From Haloarchaeobius sp. HME9146 (GTDB lineage: Archaea; Halobacteriota; Halobacteria; Halobacteriales; Natrialbaceae): DNA of 64,000 nt. Positions 24,829 through 33,182 of this stretch are shown here, in pieces (the stretch's first letter is position 1; every line of letters starts with the position of its first letter). The notes beneath the pieces are model-generated. The model ran no database searches. It was given only the letters and a program-made list of their open reading frames with translations, and was not told where the DNA came from. The stretch covers positions 1,426,001-1,490,000 of the forward strand of contig NZ_JAODVR010000001.1 of NCBI RefSeq assembly GCF_025399835.1. Direction: 5' to 3'. A program made the translations under genes and the position numbers.

Positions 24829-25414
24829 CGTCAAGAGCTTCGTTCGCAAGGTTGTCGGCGCGTTCGTTTATCTCTCGCGGAACGTGCGAGAGCGTCCAAG
24901 AGTCGAAGTTCGAGAGCAGCTCCCGGACGGTGACGCGTTTCTCGCGCAGCGTCGGGTTGTTCGTGTCGTACTCGCCGCGGACCTGCTTGACGATGAGCTC
25001 GGAGTCACCGCGGATCTCCAGTTCGTCGTAGCCGAAGTCGCGCGCGGCTTCGAGTACCCGGATGAGCGCGTCGTACTCGGCCTGGTTGTTCGTCGCGTTC
25101 CCGATGCGCTCGGACCCCTCACCGACGATTCCGTCGCTCGTCACGATGACCCAGCCGATGGCTGCGGGCCCGGGGTTTCCGCGGGACGCCCCGTCGAAGT
25201 AACAGTGCGCGCGCCCGCCGCCGTCGCGGAGGACGGCCTCGATGTCGGACGGCTGTGCGCCCTGGATCACGACCTTCTCGTCGTAGGCGACCGCGGACGC
25301 GTCCCCGTACTCCGCGCGCCAGCGCTCGTGTTCGGTGTTCCCGTCGGTGACGGTCGCACCCGCGGATTCCAGTCGTTCACGGGCCTCGTCGACGTCACAC
25401 TCGATGACCGGCAT
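24821..25414 (-). CDS. rnhA: Ribonuclease HI with N-terminal extension
   Basis: The protein is 197 aa. The RNase H fold occupies about 69-197 with the acidic centre: Asp in CYFDGASRGNPG, Glu in NNQAEYDALI, Asp in IRGDSELIV and Asp in NERADNLANE. It cleaves the RNA strand of RNA-DNA hybrids. An extra N-terminal module of about 68 residues (MPVIECDVDEARERL to VLRDGGG) is not part of the catalytic fold and is typical of archaeal type 1 enzymes of this group. It is co-transcribed with the overlapping downstream gene. Confidence 0.94.
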   Translation of the reverse strand: MPVIECDVDEARERLESAGATVTDGNTEHERWRAEYGDASAVAYDEKVVIQGAQPSDIEAVLRDGGGRAHCYFDGASRGNPGPAAIGWVIVTSDGIVGEGSERIGNATNNQAEYDALIRVLEAARDFGYDELEIRGDSELIVKQVRGEYDTNNPTLREKRVTVRELLSNFDSWTLSHVPREINERADNLANEALDDA

Positions 25415-25588
25415 TGACCGAACGTCACCGAACCTGGTGTAAAACCGTTCTGATTCGATTTCAGTGTCAGCTGGACAGAATTGCCGCAGTCTGCTGATTC
25501 GTTCTGAGCGGGACTTTCTGTCGCGGCCGAAGGGGCCAGAATCATACCAAGGGTTTAAGACTCTCCGAACTACTACTATAAAAGTGCG

Positions 25589-26551
25589 ATGACACGGTCT
25601 ACCCGCCAGCGGGAGCGAGAACTCGAGACCGAATCCTCGGACGAGCAAGAAGGGGTCAGGGAGTGCCCCGAGTGCGAATCCGATAATCTGGTCAAGAGTT
25701 CCGACAGGGGCGAACTCGTCTGCGACGACTGCGGGCTGGTCGTCGAAGAAGAGAAAATCGACCCCGGTCCAGAGTGGCGCGCCTTCAACCATCAGGAACG
25801 ACAGGAGAAGTCGCGCGTCGGAGCCCCGACGACACAGACGATGCACGACAAAGGGCTCACGACGACGATCGACTGGAAAGACAAAGACGCATACGGGCGC
25901 TCTATCTCTTCGAAGAAACGCAGTCAGATGCATCGGCTGCGCAAGTGGCAAGAGCGTATCCGGACCAAGGACGCCGGCGAACGCAACCTGCAGTTCGCGC
26001 TCAGCGAGATCGACCGGATGGCGTCCGCACTCGGTGTGCCGCGCTCGGTCCGCGAGGTCGCGTCGGTGATCTACCGGCGCGCGCTCAAGGAGGACCTCAT
26101 CCGAGGTCGCTCCATCGAGGGCGTCGCCACGAGTGCACTGTACGCGGCCTGCCGGAAGGAAGGCATTCCGCGAAGTCTCGAAGAGATCTCCGAGGTCTCC
26201 CGTGTGGAACGAAAAGAGATCGGCCGGACGTACCGGTACATCTCCCAGGAACTCGGCCTGGAGATGAAGCCGGTCGACCCGAAAAAGTACGTACCGCGGT
26301 TCTGTTCTGAACTCGAACTCTCCGAGGAGGTCCAGACGAAAGCAAACGAAATCATCGAAACCACCGCAGAGAAGGGACTGCTCTCGGGCAAGTCTCCCAC
26401 TGGCTACGCCGCGGCCGCGATCTACGCCGCGTCGCTCCTGTGCAACGAGAAGAAGACCCAGCGTGAGGTCGCCGACGTCGCACAGGTGACGGAAGTCACT
26501 ATCCGGAACCGCTATCAGGAACAGATCGAAGCGATGGGCATCCACAGCTAG
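25589..26551 (+). CDS. tfb: Transcription initiation factor IIB
   Basis: The protein is 320 aa. The zinc ribbon has Cys26, Cys29, Cys45, Cys48 (CPEC...CDDC), followed by the B-finger/linker (PGPEWRAFN) and two cyclin repeats (about 125-215 and 225-315) with the HTH that reads the BRE. It recruits RNA polymerase to TBP-bound promoters. Haloarchaea have several TFBs; the number cannot be assigned. The promoter shows GGGTTTAAGAC about 35 nt before the ATG. Confidence 0.97.
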   Translation: MTRSTRQRERELETESSDEQEGVRECPECESDNLVKSSDRGELVCDDCGLVVEEEKIDPGPEWRAFNHQERQEKSRVGAPTTQTMHDKGLTTTIDWKDKDAYGRSISSKKRSQMHRLRKWQERIRTKDAGERNLQFALSEIDRMASALGVPRSVREVASVIYRRALKEDLIRGRSIEGVATSALYAACRKEGIPRSLEEISEVSRVERKEIGRTYRYISQELGLEMKPVDPKKYVPRFCSELELSEEVQTKANEIIETTAEKGLLSGKSPTGYAAAAIYAASLLCNEKKTQREVADVAQVTEVTIRNRYQEQIEAMGIHS

Positions 26552-26692
26552 GACCCGTCGGTAATCCTCTCCTATTTTCGAGCGCAGAGCGACTGCATTC
26601 TTCTTGCTCTGCTTACAGGACACGGTTCAGCTAGCCTGATTGATATGAGAAGCGGCGTAACCATTAACCCAGCAGGCGACGAGGTGATGGCG

Positions 26693-27637
26693 ATGGGTTT
26701 GCTCATCGGTACCCCGGGGGGTCTCTTTCGCACCAGTGACGGCTTCGAGACCGTCGAACGGACGCTCGACGCGCGGGTCAATCGACTTCGCGTGTTCGAC
26801 GCCGGTGCGTTCGCCGCGACACCGGCCGGTCTCTATCACTCCGAGGACGGCTGGGAGTGGAGGAAACTCGAATCGTTCGCCGGTCCGGTCCACTCGATGG
26901 CCGTCAGCCCCGACGAGGCGTACTGGTACGTCGGCATCCGGCCCGCGGCCGTCTACGTCTCCGAGGACGGTGGAGCGACGTGGGACGAGTCCGATGGCTT
27001 CCAGAACTTGCCTTCCCGCGACCGCTGGCGCGACCGCGCACCCGGCGACGACGCCGCGGTTCGGACCATGGCCGTCCACAGCAGCGCACCCGACAGGCTC
27101 GCGGTCGGTGTCGAACCGGGTGGGGTCTTCGTCAGCGTCGATGGCGGCTCGACCTGGAACGACCGGACTGCCGGGGTCCACGACGACGTCCACCACCTCC
27201 TCGCGCTGGAGATAGACGAGTACCTCGCAGCCACCGGGAACGGCCTCTACCGCACCACCGATGCGGGCCGGTCGTGGCTCCGACAGGACACCGACTTTCG
27301 CGACTTCTGGTTCAACTACTTCCGCGAGTCCATCGCCCACGACGGGACCCTCTACACTGCCGCGAACGGCTGGGGGCCGTCCGCCCCCGGCGGTGCGGTC
27401 TTCGAGACCCCGGTCGACGAGACGGGGCGGGAGGCGACACGCGTTCCGTATCCGGGCGAGAAGGAGTCGTTCGTCGTCTCCTGGGCGACCGACGAGGACG
27501 ATATCTACGCGGGTACCCTGCGAATCGACGACGGGTTCCAGCAACGCGCTCCAGGCCGTATCCTCCGACGCGAGGAACACGGCTGGATCCAGGTCGGTGA
27601 GGTTCCCACTGCCGCGCGGTCGCTCGCCACGATTTAA
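26693..27637 (+). CDS. BNR/sialidase-type beta-propeller protein
   Basis: The protein is about 314 aa from ATG at 26693; ATGs at 26687 and 26645 are possible. MGLLIGTPGGLFRTSDGFET opens a series of repeats with Asp-box-like turns: SEDGWEW, SEDGGATWDES, SVDGGSTWND and TTDAGRSW. This is a 6- or 7-bladed propeller of the sialidase/VPS10-like type without catalytic residues, and without signal peptide, so probably a cytoplasmic binding scaffold. Its TAA stop (27635-27637) lies inside the TATA box of the RNA element that follows. Confidence 0.88.
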   Translation: MGLLIGTPGGLFRTSDGFETVERTLDARVNRLRVFDAGAFAATPAGLYHSEDGWEWRKLESFAGPVHSMAVSPDEAYWYVGIRPAAVYVSEDGGATWDESDGFQNLPSRDRWRDRAPGDDAAVRTMAVHSSAPDRLAVGVEPGGVFVSVDGGSTWNDRTAGVHDDVHHLLALEIDEYLAATGNGLYRTTDAGRSWLRQDTDFRDFWFNYFRESIAHDGTLYTAANGWGPSAPGGAVFETPVDETGREATRVPYPGEKESFVVSWATDEDDIYAGTLRIDDGFQQRAPGRILRREEHGWIQVGEVPTAARSLATI

Positions 27638-27654
27638 ATCGGAGCGAGCGGCCA
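27633..27654 (+). promoter_or_regulatory. Promoter of structured RNA, copy 1
   Basis: TTTAAA at 27633-27638 and GCGGCCA at 27648-27654 precede ATG at 27663 by exactly 30 and 15 nt, the same architecture as the pilus-cluster promoters. The TATA box overlaps the stop codon of the propeller gene. Confidence 0.65.
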
Positions 27655-27662
27655 CTCGCGGT

Positions 27663-27746
27663 ATGTCCTGACCACGCGCCCGGTCGCACCACGCGGTTGT
27701 GCGACACACTGCGACCGGGAACAACTGGGTGTCGCCTGTTCGCCAG
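27663..27746 (+). ncRNA. Candidate pseudoknot small RNA, copy 1
   Basis: This 84-nt element starts ATG-TCC-TGA-CC at the predicted transcription start. Stem P1 pairs CCCGGTCGCA (27679-27688) with TGCGACCGGG (27710-27719), 10 bp. Stem P2 pairs GCGACAC (27701-27707) with GTGTCGC (27729-27735), 7 bp. The order P1-P2-P1-P2 makes an H-type pseudoknot with loops of 12, 2 and 9 nt. Loop 1 contains the conserved CGCGGTTGT and the element ends CTGTTCGCCAG. A competing hairpin GTCGCAC/GTGCGAC (27683-27689 with 27699-27705) would exclude both stems, so it might switch. Two relatives lie at 39031 and 56890. Family not recognised. Confidence 0.65.
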
Positions 27747-27831
27747 ACCAGTGCAACTGCCACCAGGGTGTGAGCACGCGATGGTTCGTCACCCATCACG
27801 GGCGCGAGACCTCACCCGGTGACGAGTGACG

Positions 27832-28845
27832 TCACGACTCGCAGGACTCCGTGACGGTCACCATCGCCGTCTCGGTCACTGGCTTGTCGTTGTTCTCGCG
27901 ACGATACGCCGTGTCGACCGAGCAGTCCGGCCCGAAGTCGAACGTGGTGTCGCCGTCGACGTCCCTGTGCGGCATCGCGACGAGTCTCGTCTTCGATTCG
28001 AGTGTGTCGTCGAGCTCCACGCAGACGCTCTTGTGAGCGCCGGCCGGGAGGTACTCGGAGTGGCCGACGAGGGTTCCAGACGTGTCGTGGATGGCGATGT
28101 AGCCACCGTCGGGGAGGTCGGCACAGGCCTCGACGCTCGTTCCGTCGGTCGTCTGCTTCTCGAAGGTGACGGTCGCGGTGTAGTCGCCTTCGTCCTCGTC
28201 TTTCTGTTCTTCGTCTTCCTGTTCTCCGTCTTCGTCCTCGTCTTCCCGTTCTTCGTCCTCGGAGTCTTCCCCGCCGCCGGTTCCGGATTCGTCACCGTCG
28301 TCATCATCGGCGTCGCTGGACTGCCCGATGGTGAGCGTCGCCGTGGCGGTCTCGGCGGCGCTCTGTGCGTTCACCGTCACACCGACCGGAGCGTTCCCGG
28401 CCTCGCCGGGGTTCGAGACGTCACCGACGGTGACGACGAGCTCGTCACCGGCCTGCAACGAGTAGTTCCCGCCGAGCCCGACGGTCAGCGTCTTCCCGTC
28501 GTTGCTCGAATCGACGCTACTCACGTCGGCCGTCGCGTCGGTGTCGACCGTAGCACCGTCGGCGTCGTCGCCGCGGTCGATGCCGGCCGTGACGAGGTCG
28601 TCCTGCCCGACGTCGCTGATGTCCGCGTCGGTCTCGCTGTAGTCGACGACGAGCGAGTTCCAGGAACTGCCGGTGGCGTCTCCGTCTACGGTCACGGTGA
28701 CCTTGTGAGTGGACACTGCGTCGGGGGTGTCCGGGTCGGCCTCGATCGTCGCGTTCTGTGCGCCCGAGACGGTCGCCGTCACACCGACCAGCGGGACGGT
28801 GCTAGCGGCGAGCGCGAGGGTCTGTCTGCGTGTCGTTCGTACCAT
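27832..28845 (-). CDS. Tat-exported acidic protein with DUF7282 domain
   Basis: The protein is 337 aa from ATG at 28845. The N-terminus VRTTRRQTLALAASTVPLVG is a Tat-like signal. A beta-rich domain (about 25-170) comes first, then an extremely acidic low-complexity linker (about 178-223, nearly all Asp, Glu, Gly, Ser), and a C-terminal domain with VTFEKQTTDGTSV, YLPAGAHKSVCVEL and AMPHRDVDGDTTFDF that matches the haloarchaeal DUF7282 surface domain. It is likely a secreted or surface protein. Cysteines near 246, 282 and 315 could form disulfides. Confidence 0.87.
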   Translation of the reverse strand: MVRTTRRQTLALAASTVPLVGVTATVSGAQNATIEADPDTPDAVSTHKVTVTVDGDATGSSWNSLVVDYSETDADISDVGQDDLVTAGIDRGDDADGATVDTDATADVSSVDSSNDGKTLTVGLGGNYSLQAGDELVVTVGDVSNPGEAGNAPVGVTVNAQSAAETATATLTIGQSSDADDDDGDESGTGGGEDSEDEEREDEDEDGEQEDEEQKDEDEGDYTATVTFEKQTTDGTSVEACADLPDGGYIAIHDTSGTLVGHSEYLPAGAHKSVCVELDDTLESKTRLVAMPHRDVDGDTTFDFGPDCSVDTAYRRENNDKPVTETAMVTVTESCES

Positions 28846-29072
28846 CTTACCGTTCGAACCTTCGTTGAGACATTGGTTGCATAGCTCTCGTCCACGACGG
28901 TGCTGTGACACACCGGCGGGACGGTCGGGGGTTCTCACAGGAGCGGGAATATTATTCAGCTGTTAAGCGCTTGACAACAGTGTGAAACGGTCGATTTCGT
29001 CTCGGGTGCATCGTCGGTGGCGTCGGTTCGTCGGGGAAGGTTCTTACCCGCAGACAGACCATATGCGAACGA

Positions 29073-30326
29073 ATGCGGCTCGACGACTACATCGAGAGCC
29101 TCGAACCCGACGAGGACGCCAGACGCCGGCAGCTGGCGAAGGAGAAGTCCTACGCCATCACCGACTACCTGCAGGACTTCCAATCGCGGTTCGAGGAGAC
29201 GGTGCAAGGTGATTCCCTGTTCGGGGCGACGGCACCCTCCATCTTCGTGGGTCGGACCAACTACCCGCGGGTGTCGACCGGTCTGCTCTCGCCGGTCGCC
29301 GAGGGGGACCCGACGGACTTCGTCACCGACGGCGCGTGGTACCAGCAGGGCCTCGGTGTCGGCGACGTGGTCGAGCGCCGGACCGGTCTGTTGAACTCGA
29401 CCCGGCGGGCCAACGTCGACGTGAACGACGTGTGGGACGGCTTCGTCGGTGTCCAGCGCGAGGTGGCCATCGCGGGTGACCCGGTCGACCTGGAGATCGG
29501 CCTCGATGGGAAACCGAACCTCGACCTCGACGTCGACGACGGCATAGCCACGCCGCGGGGACCGCGAGCGAAGGCCACGTCGGTCGACCTCACCGAGAAC
29601 CCGTACGTCCCGAAACCGGTGAAGAAGACGCTGGAGGACGACGACTGGCAGGCCCAGGGCGCGATGACGTACCTCTACCGCCGGGGGTTCGACGTGTACG
29701 ACGTGAACCGTATCCTCTCGGCGGGCGCGCTCGGCCAGGGCGAGAACCGGCGGCTCGTCCCGACCCGCTGGTCCATCACGGCCGTCGACGACACCATCGG
29801 GCAGTACCTCCGCGGGCAGATCCGCCACGCACCGAGCATCGATTCGGTCGAGGTGTGGGAGAACGAGTTCATGGGCAACCGCTACTGGGTCGTCCTCGCG
29901 CCGGGGCAGTGGGAGTACGAACTCGTCGAGATGAAGGCCCCGGGGAGCGTCTGGAACCCGGCCGAGTCCGGCGACATCTGGATGGGAAGCGCCTCGGAGG
30001 GCTACGAGGGCCGGACGGGGTACGTCGACGAGACGGCCGGCGCGTACTACGCCAGCCGGCTGGGCGTTCTCGAACACCTCGCCGACCGCGGCCGCCAGGC
30101 GAAGTGTCTGGTCCTGCGTGAAGTGAGCGACGACTACTGGGCACCGGTCGGCGTCTGGCAGGTCAGGGAGAGCGTCAGGAACGCCTTCGACGGCGAGCAC
30201 GGTGAGGCGGAGACGTTCCACGAGGCGGTCCGGACGGTCGCCCAGCGCCTTCCGGTCTCACTGGGTCGCCTCCGCAGGAAATCGGAACTCGTCGCGGGGC
30301 TCCAGTCGTCGCTGTCTGATTTCTAA
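29073..30326 (+). CDS. nreA: DNA repair protein NreA
   Basis: The protein is 417 aa, full length for the archaeal Nre family. It starts MRLDDYIESLEPDEDARRRQ and includes FVGRTNYPRVSTGLLSP near 58-74 and the TENPYVPKPVKKTL segment. The C-terminus LQSSLSDF is a PIP box for binding PCNA, as reported for NreA proteins. The NreA N-terminal zinc finger is absent, as in haloarchaeal forms. It takes part in repair of mitomycin C-type and related DNA damage. A TATA-like TTCTTACC lies about 32 nt upstream. Confidence 0.96.
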   Translation: MRLDDYIESLEPDEDARRRQLAKEKSYAITDYLQDFQSRFEETVQGDSLFGATAPSIFVGRTNYPRVSTGLLSPVAEGDPTDFVTDGAWYQQGLGVGDVVERRTGLLNSTRRANVDVNDVWDGFVGVQREVAIAGDPVDLEIGLDGKPNLDLDVDDGIATPRGPRAKATSVDLTENPYVPKPVKKTLEDDDWQAQGAMTYLYRRGFDVYDVNRILSAGALGQGENRRLVPTRWSITAVDDTIGQYLRGQIRHAPSIDSVEVWENEFMGNRYWVVLAPGQWEYELVEMKAPGSVWNPAESGDIWMGSASEGYEGRTGYVDETAGAYYASRLGVLEHLADRGRQAKCLVLREVSDDYWAPVGVWQVRESVRNAFDGEHGEAETFHEAVRTVAQRLPVSLGRLRRKSELVAGLQSSLSDF

Positions 30327-30385
30327 CACCATCGGTTTCCGTAGCCGTCGGATTTATCGTCGCGCACACCATGGTACAATTTGTC

Positions 30386-30508
30386 ATGGTGTGGCCGCTT
30401 CTGTTGGTCGACTTCGGCGGGCAGACGCCCGCCGTCGCCAGCCTGCTCGCGCTCGTCGTCGTCTCGCTCGTGCTCGATTACTACTACCAGCGCGTCGGCC
30501 TTCGGTAG
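30386..30508 (+). CDS. Possible single-span membrane micro-protein (40 aa)
   Basis: ATG at 30386 (MVWPLLLVDFGGQTPAVASL) is preferred over ATG at 30371 because TTTATC at 30353-30358 is 33 nt upstream. One hydrophobic helix VASLLALVVVSLVLDYYY is followed by a short basic end QRVGLR. Haloarchaea encode many such micro-proteins, but there is no family match here. It is followed 6 nt later by a strong palindrome that could terminate it. Confidence 0.55.
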   Translation: MVWPLLLVDFGGQTPAVASLLALVVVSLVLDYYYQRVGLR

Positions 30509-30514
30509 CGGTTC

Positions 30515-30596
30515 ATAATGTCTATTGTAGATCGTTACCGCTGGTTCGCCGGAATGTGGTGGCGAACCAGCAGTAAACAGCTACAATAAACATTAT
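30515..30596. repeat. 82-nt imperfect palindrome, MITE-like or bidirectional terminator
   Basis: Outer arms ATAATGT-C-TATTGTAG (30515-30530) pair with CTACAATA-A-ACATTAT (30581-30596); inner arms CTGGTTCGCC (30541-30550) pair with GGCGAACCAG (30561-30570), loop 10 nt. The AT-rich ends contrast with the local GC-rich DNA. It lies between the convergent ends of the micro-protein and the DUF302 gene, whose stop codon starts in it. The inner arms GGTTCGCC/GGCGAAC recur in the palindrome at 45744. Confidence 0.65.
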
Positions 30597-31042
30597 CAGA
30601 CGTCGTTGACGTTGGCGAACGCCTGCTCGACGAGTTCGCCGGTGTCGGCGACGAGCTCGTCCCAGGTGTCGTCGTCGGGAGCCATCCCGAGCAGCCGCGC
30701 GATCTTCATGATGGAGACGTGGTAGACCTGCTGGCGGCCGGGTTCCTCCTCCCAGATAACTACGTTACAGGGCATCAGTCCGCCAATCTCCGGCGTTATC
30801 TCCATCGCACGGTCCGCCATCTCCGGGTTGCACGCACCGAGGACGTAGTACGGGTTGTGCTCGGAGCCGGTCTTCTCCTTGATGACCTCGGAGGGCGAGA
30901 ACTCGACGAGTGTACCGAAGCCGGCGTCTTCGAACGCCTCGCGGACGTGTTCGACGGCCTCCTCGTGGTCCATCTCCAGGGTCGCACGCTTCTTGCCGAT
31001 GTCGTCGTCACTCAGCTGGTCGGGGTCGATGTTGAGTGCCAT
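30596..31042 (-). CDS. DUF302-domain protein
   Basis: The protein is 148 aa. The DUF302 domain covers about 20-125: VEHVREAFEDAGFGTLVEFS, YYVLGACNPEMADRAMEITP and LMPCNVVIWEEEP. A conserved cysteine in LGACNPE and another in LMPCNVV are typical of the family, which is related to TBP-like folds and often linked to oxygen, sulfur or heme contexts. Cytoplasmic. Function unknown. Confidence 0.93.
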   Translation of the reverse strand: MALNIDPDQLSDDDIGKKRATLEMDHEEAVEHVREAFEDAGFGTLVEFSPSEVIKEKTGSEHNPYYVLGACNPEMADRAMEITPEIGGLMPCNVVIWEEEPGRQQVYHVSIMKIARLLGMAPDDDTWDELVADTGELVEQAFANVNDV

Positions 31043-31092
31043 CGACTAGAGAATTGCACGCACCGCCCAAAAACGTGTCTCCCCGGCCCGGG

Positions 31093-31827
31093 CTACACTG
31101 GAATCGGGAGCCAGCGGAGCAACCCGATGACGGTCTCGGGCGGGATGAGGGGCTCGTGCAGGACCAGCCAGTCCAGGAGGACGAGCCCCGCGCCGTGAGC
31201 GACGATGGAGGGGAGCAGCGAGTCGCTCTTGTAGTCGACTGCGCCGAACAGCACGTCCGTCGGCCCGGAGAGGAGCACTTCGAGCGGTGGCTTCCCGATG
31301 TGGTGGATCATGTAGACGAACGGGCTGATGAACGCGGCCTTGATGCCGAAGCGTTCACCGACGCCGACACAGAGCAGCCCACGGTAGTACGTCTCGACGG
31401 CGACGACCAGCCAGAACTGCTTGAGCGCGTGGACCGCGAACTGGTCCAGTGCGACGGTGCTGCCCCAGTCGCCCCACATCGGGTAGTACGCCCGGATACC
31501 CGGGAGCGACGACCCGATGACGTAGAACGGGAGGACGAACAGCGCCAGCAACAGCGTGTTGCGAATCGCCGGCCAGTCGACCCGGTAGCCGATGTTCTTC
31601 CCGTGGGTAATCGCGAGCGCCATCGGCCCGACGAAGAAAATGAGCGTGTCGGTTACCACCCGCTCGTTCAGTGGGTAGCGCGTGAACTCCATCCACAGCA
31701 ACGCGAGCACGAACCCCAGCAGGAGTGACTTCTGTGTCCAGCTCAGGTTCGACGGGCGCAGGGAGGACAGTCGCTCGGAGAGCCACGACCGGGCGTCGTC
31801 GAAAGACCGTACGACCGTCGAGAACAC
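31093..31827 (-). CDS. CPBP-family intramembrane protease-like protein
   Basis: The protein is 244 aa from a GTG start 6 nt after the DUF5789 stop, so the two are likely one transcript. There are six or so membrane helices. LVVAVETYYRGLLCVGVG (about 138-155) has the ExxYR-type motif in slightly altered form and VYMIHHIGKP (about 170-179) the conserved His motif of CAAX/CPBP glutamic proteases. It may cleave membrane proteins or be a non-peptidase relative; the usual EExxxR is reduced to a single Glu, so activity is uncertain. Confidence 0.83.
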   Translation of the reverse strand: MFSTVVRSFDDARSWLSERLSSLRPSNLSWTQKSLLLGFVLALLWMEFTRYPLNERVVTDTLIFFVGPMALAITHGKNIGYRVDWPAIRNTLLLALFVLPFYVIGSSLPGIRAYYPMWGDWGSTVALDQFAVHALKQFWLVVAVETYYRGLLCVGVGERFGIKAAFISPFVYMIHHIGKPPLEVLLSGPTDVLFGAVDYKSDSLLPSIVAHGAGLVLLDWLVLHEPLIPPETVIGLLRWLPIPV

Positions 31828-31833
31828 GGTGGA

Positions 31834-32124
31834 TTACTCGTCTGTGGTGGGAACGGCACCGCGGCCGACCACGTCGCGGACGGCGTTCTCGAACTCCTGG
31901 CGCTTCTCGAAGTAGGTGATGTCGATGTCCTCGAGCACCGCCGAGATGGTCTTCGGACCCTCGGGCGTCCGGATGGTGGACTCGCCCTCGAGCGCTTCGA
32001 GACGGCTCTTCTGGATGGGCCAGGTCAGTCGGGACGTGACGCGGGCCAGCGGTGCGCCCTCGACGGCGTCACCGGACCCGAGTTCGACGGCAGGTTCTGT
32101 CTCCTCTTCCTCGTCGTCAGCCAT
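31834..32124 (-). CDS. DUF5789-type conserved haloarchaeal protein
   Basis: The protein is 96 aa. MADDEEEETEPAVELGSG opens with an acidic tail; the core APLARVTSRLTWPIQKSRLE then ITYFEKRQEFENAVRDVVGR fits the haloarchaeal DUF5789 family, which resembles DUF2795-like small helical DNA- or protein-binding domains. ATG at 32124 chosen because it opens the conserved part; longer in-frame extension upstream has no family support. Function unknown. Confidence 0.88.
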   Translation of the reverse strand: MADDEEEETEPAVELGSGDAVEGAPLARVTSRLTWPIQKSRLEALEGESTIRTPEGPKTISAVLEDIDITYFEKRQEFENAVRDVVGRGAVPTTDE

Positions 32125-32217
32125 GTGCGGGGGTTTGCAATCCCGTCGATTCAACCTTTCGCTTCGCTGGCCGATGTCTGACGTACTGTTTTGTGTCGTG
32201 GGGCGTAAGTGAGGGAC

Positions 32218-33168
32218 ATGACTAGCCTCGCGGACGTGTACGAGGACAACGTCGGGGAGGTCGAGAACCTCCGTCGGTTCTACCTCGGGATGGGCCTGTT
32301 CCTCGCCGGTGCGCTGTTGACGGTCCTCGGTATCGTAGTCGGTGCGACCGACGTCCTCGCCGGTCTCGGCGTCGGCATCTACGGGTCGAGAGAGATAGCC
32401 GGTGTGTTGGGTGGCCTGGGCATCCCCGCCGTGCTCGTGGGCGTGTTCACGGTCCTGCCGGCGAGTCGGCGCATCCGGGCCGCGGCGGCCATCGGTGCCA
32501 GCGTCTGCGTGCTCGGCGTCGCGCTGTTCAGCCGTGTCTACCCGGGGGACTGGATCGGTTCGCCGACCGCGAGCCAGGGGATGACCCTGCTCGTCGCGGT
32601 CGTCTACTTCGTCGGCGTGTTCACCGCCATCGGGTGCCTGTTCAGCGCGGTCGTGACGTTCAAGACCCGTAACGACCCCGGCGGAACCGTCACCATGCAG
32701 GTGACCCGGGAGGGCGAGACGAAGTACGTCGAGGTCCCGGAGGAGAAGGTCGACGAGGTCGAGGGCGAGAAAGCCAGCGCCGCCCAGTACGGCAGCGTCG
32801 GGATGTTCGGCACCCAGCCCGACGGGAACGTCGAGACGCAGACGAACCGGCCGGGGCGCAAGGCCAGCGCCTCGTCCGGGTCTGGCTCGTGGTCGAACTC
32901 GTCGCCGACCCACCCGGCCGTGAACTCGCCGACCAGCGACGGCGGCACGACTCCGGACGACATCCGGTCGCCGCTGGACGAGGACGCCGAAGTCATGCGG
33001 ACCGAGGAGCCGAGTCCCGCCGACAAGAACCTCGCCGACCGCTACTGCGGCAACTGCGCGCACTTCGACTACGTCCGGACGAACCGGGGTATCCAGCCCT
33101 ACTGCGCCCACCACGACGAGGAGATGGACGACATGGAAGCCTGCCAGTCGTGGGAACCGAACAACTGA
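32218..33168 (+). CDS. DUF7139-type membrane protein with C-terminal Cys/His cluster
   Basis: The protein is 316 aa from ATG at 32218; a GTG three codons upstream is also in frame. Four to five membrane helices occupy about 20-155, followed by a disordered Ser/Gly/Asp-rich cytoplasmic linker, then a compact Cys/His module at the end: YCGNCAHFDYV, YCAHHDEEMDDMEAC, QSW. Its Cys and His spacing could bind zinc or an iron-sulfur cluster. The haloarchaeal family is recalled as DUF7139. Function unknown. Confidence 0.88.
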   Translation: MTSLADVYEDNVGEVENLRRFYLGMGLFLAGALLTVLGIVVGATDVLAGLGVGIYGSREIAGVLGGLGIPAVLVGVFTVLPASRRIRAAAAIGASVCVLGVALFSRVYPGDWIGSPTASQGMTLLVAVVYFVGVFTAIGCLFSAVVTFKTRNDPGGTVTMQVTREGETKYVEVPEEKVDEVEGEKASAAQYGSVGMFGTQPDGNVETQTNRPGRKASASSGSGSWSNSSPTHPAVNSPTSDGGTTPDDIRSPLDEDAEVMRTEEPSPADKNLADRYCGNCAHFDYVRTNRGIQPYCAHHDEEMDDMEACQSWEPNN

Positions 33169-33182
33169 CCGCGACTCGCTTG

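Noticed and set aside
25415-26623. Upstream extension of the RNase HI frame antisense to TFB
   Set aside because: The region is fully explained by TFB on the plus strand; RNase HI has its natural start at 25414.
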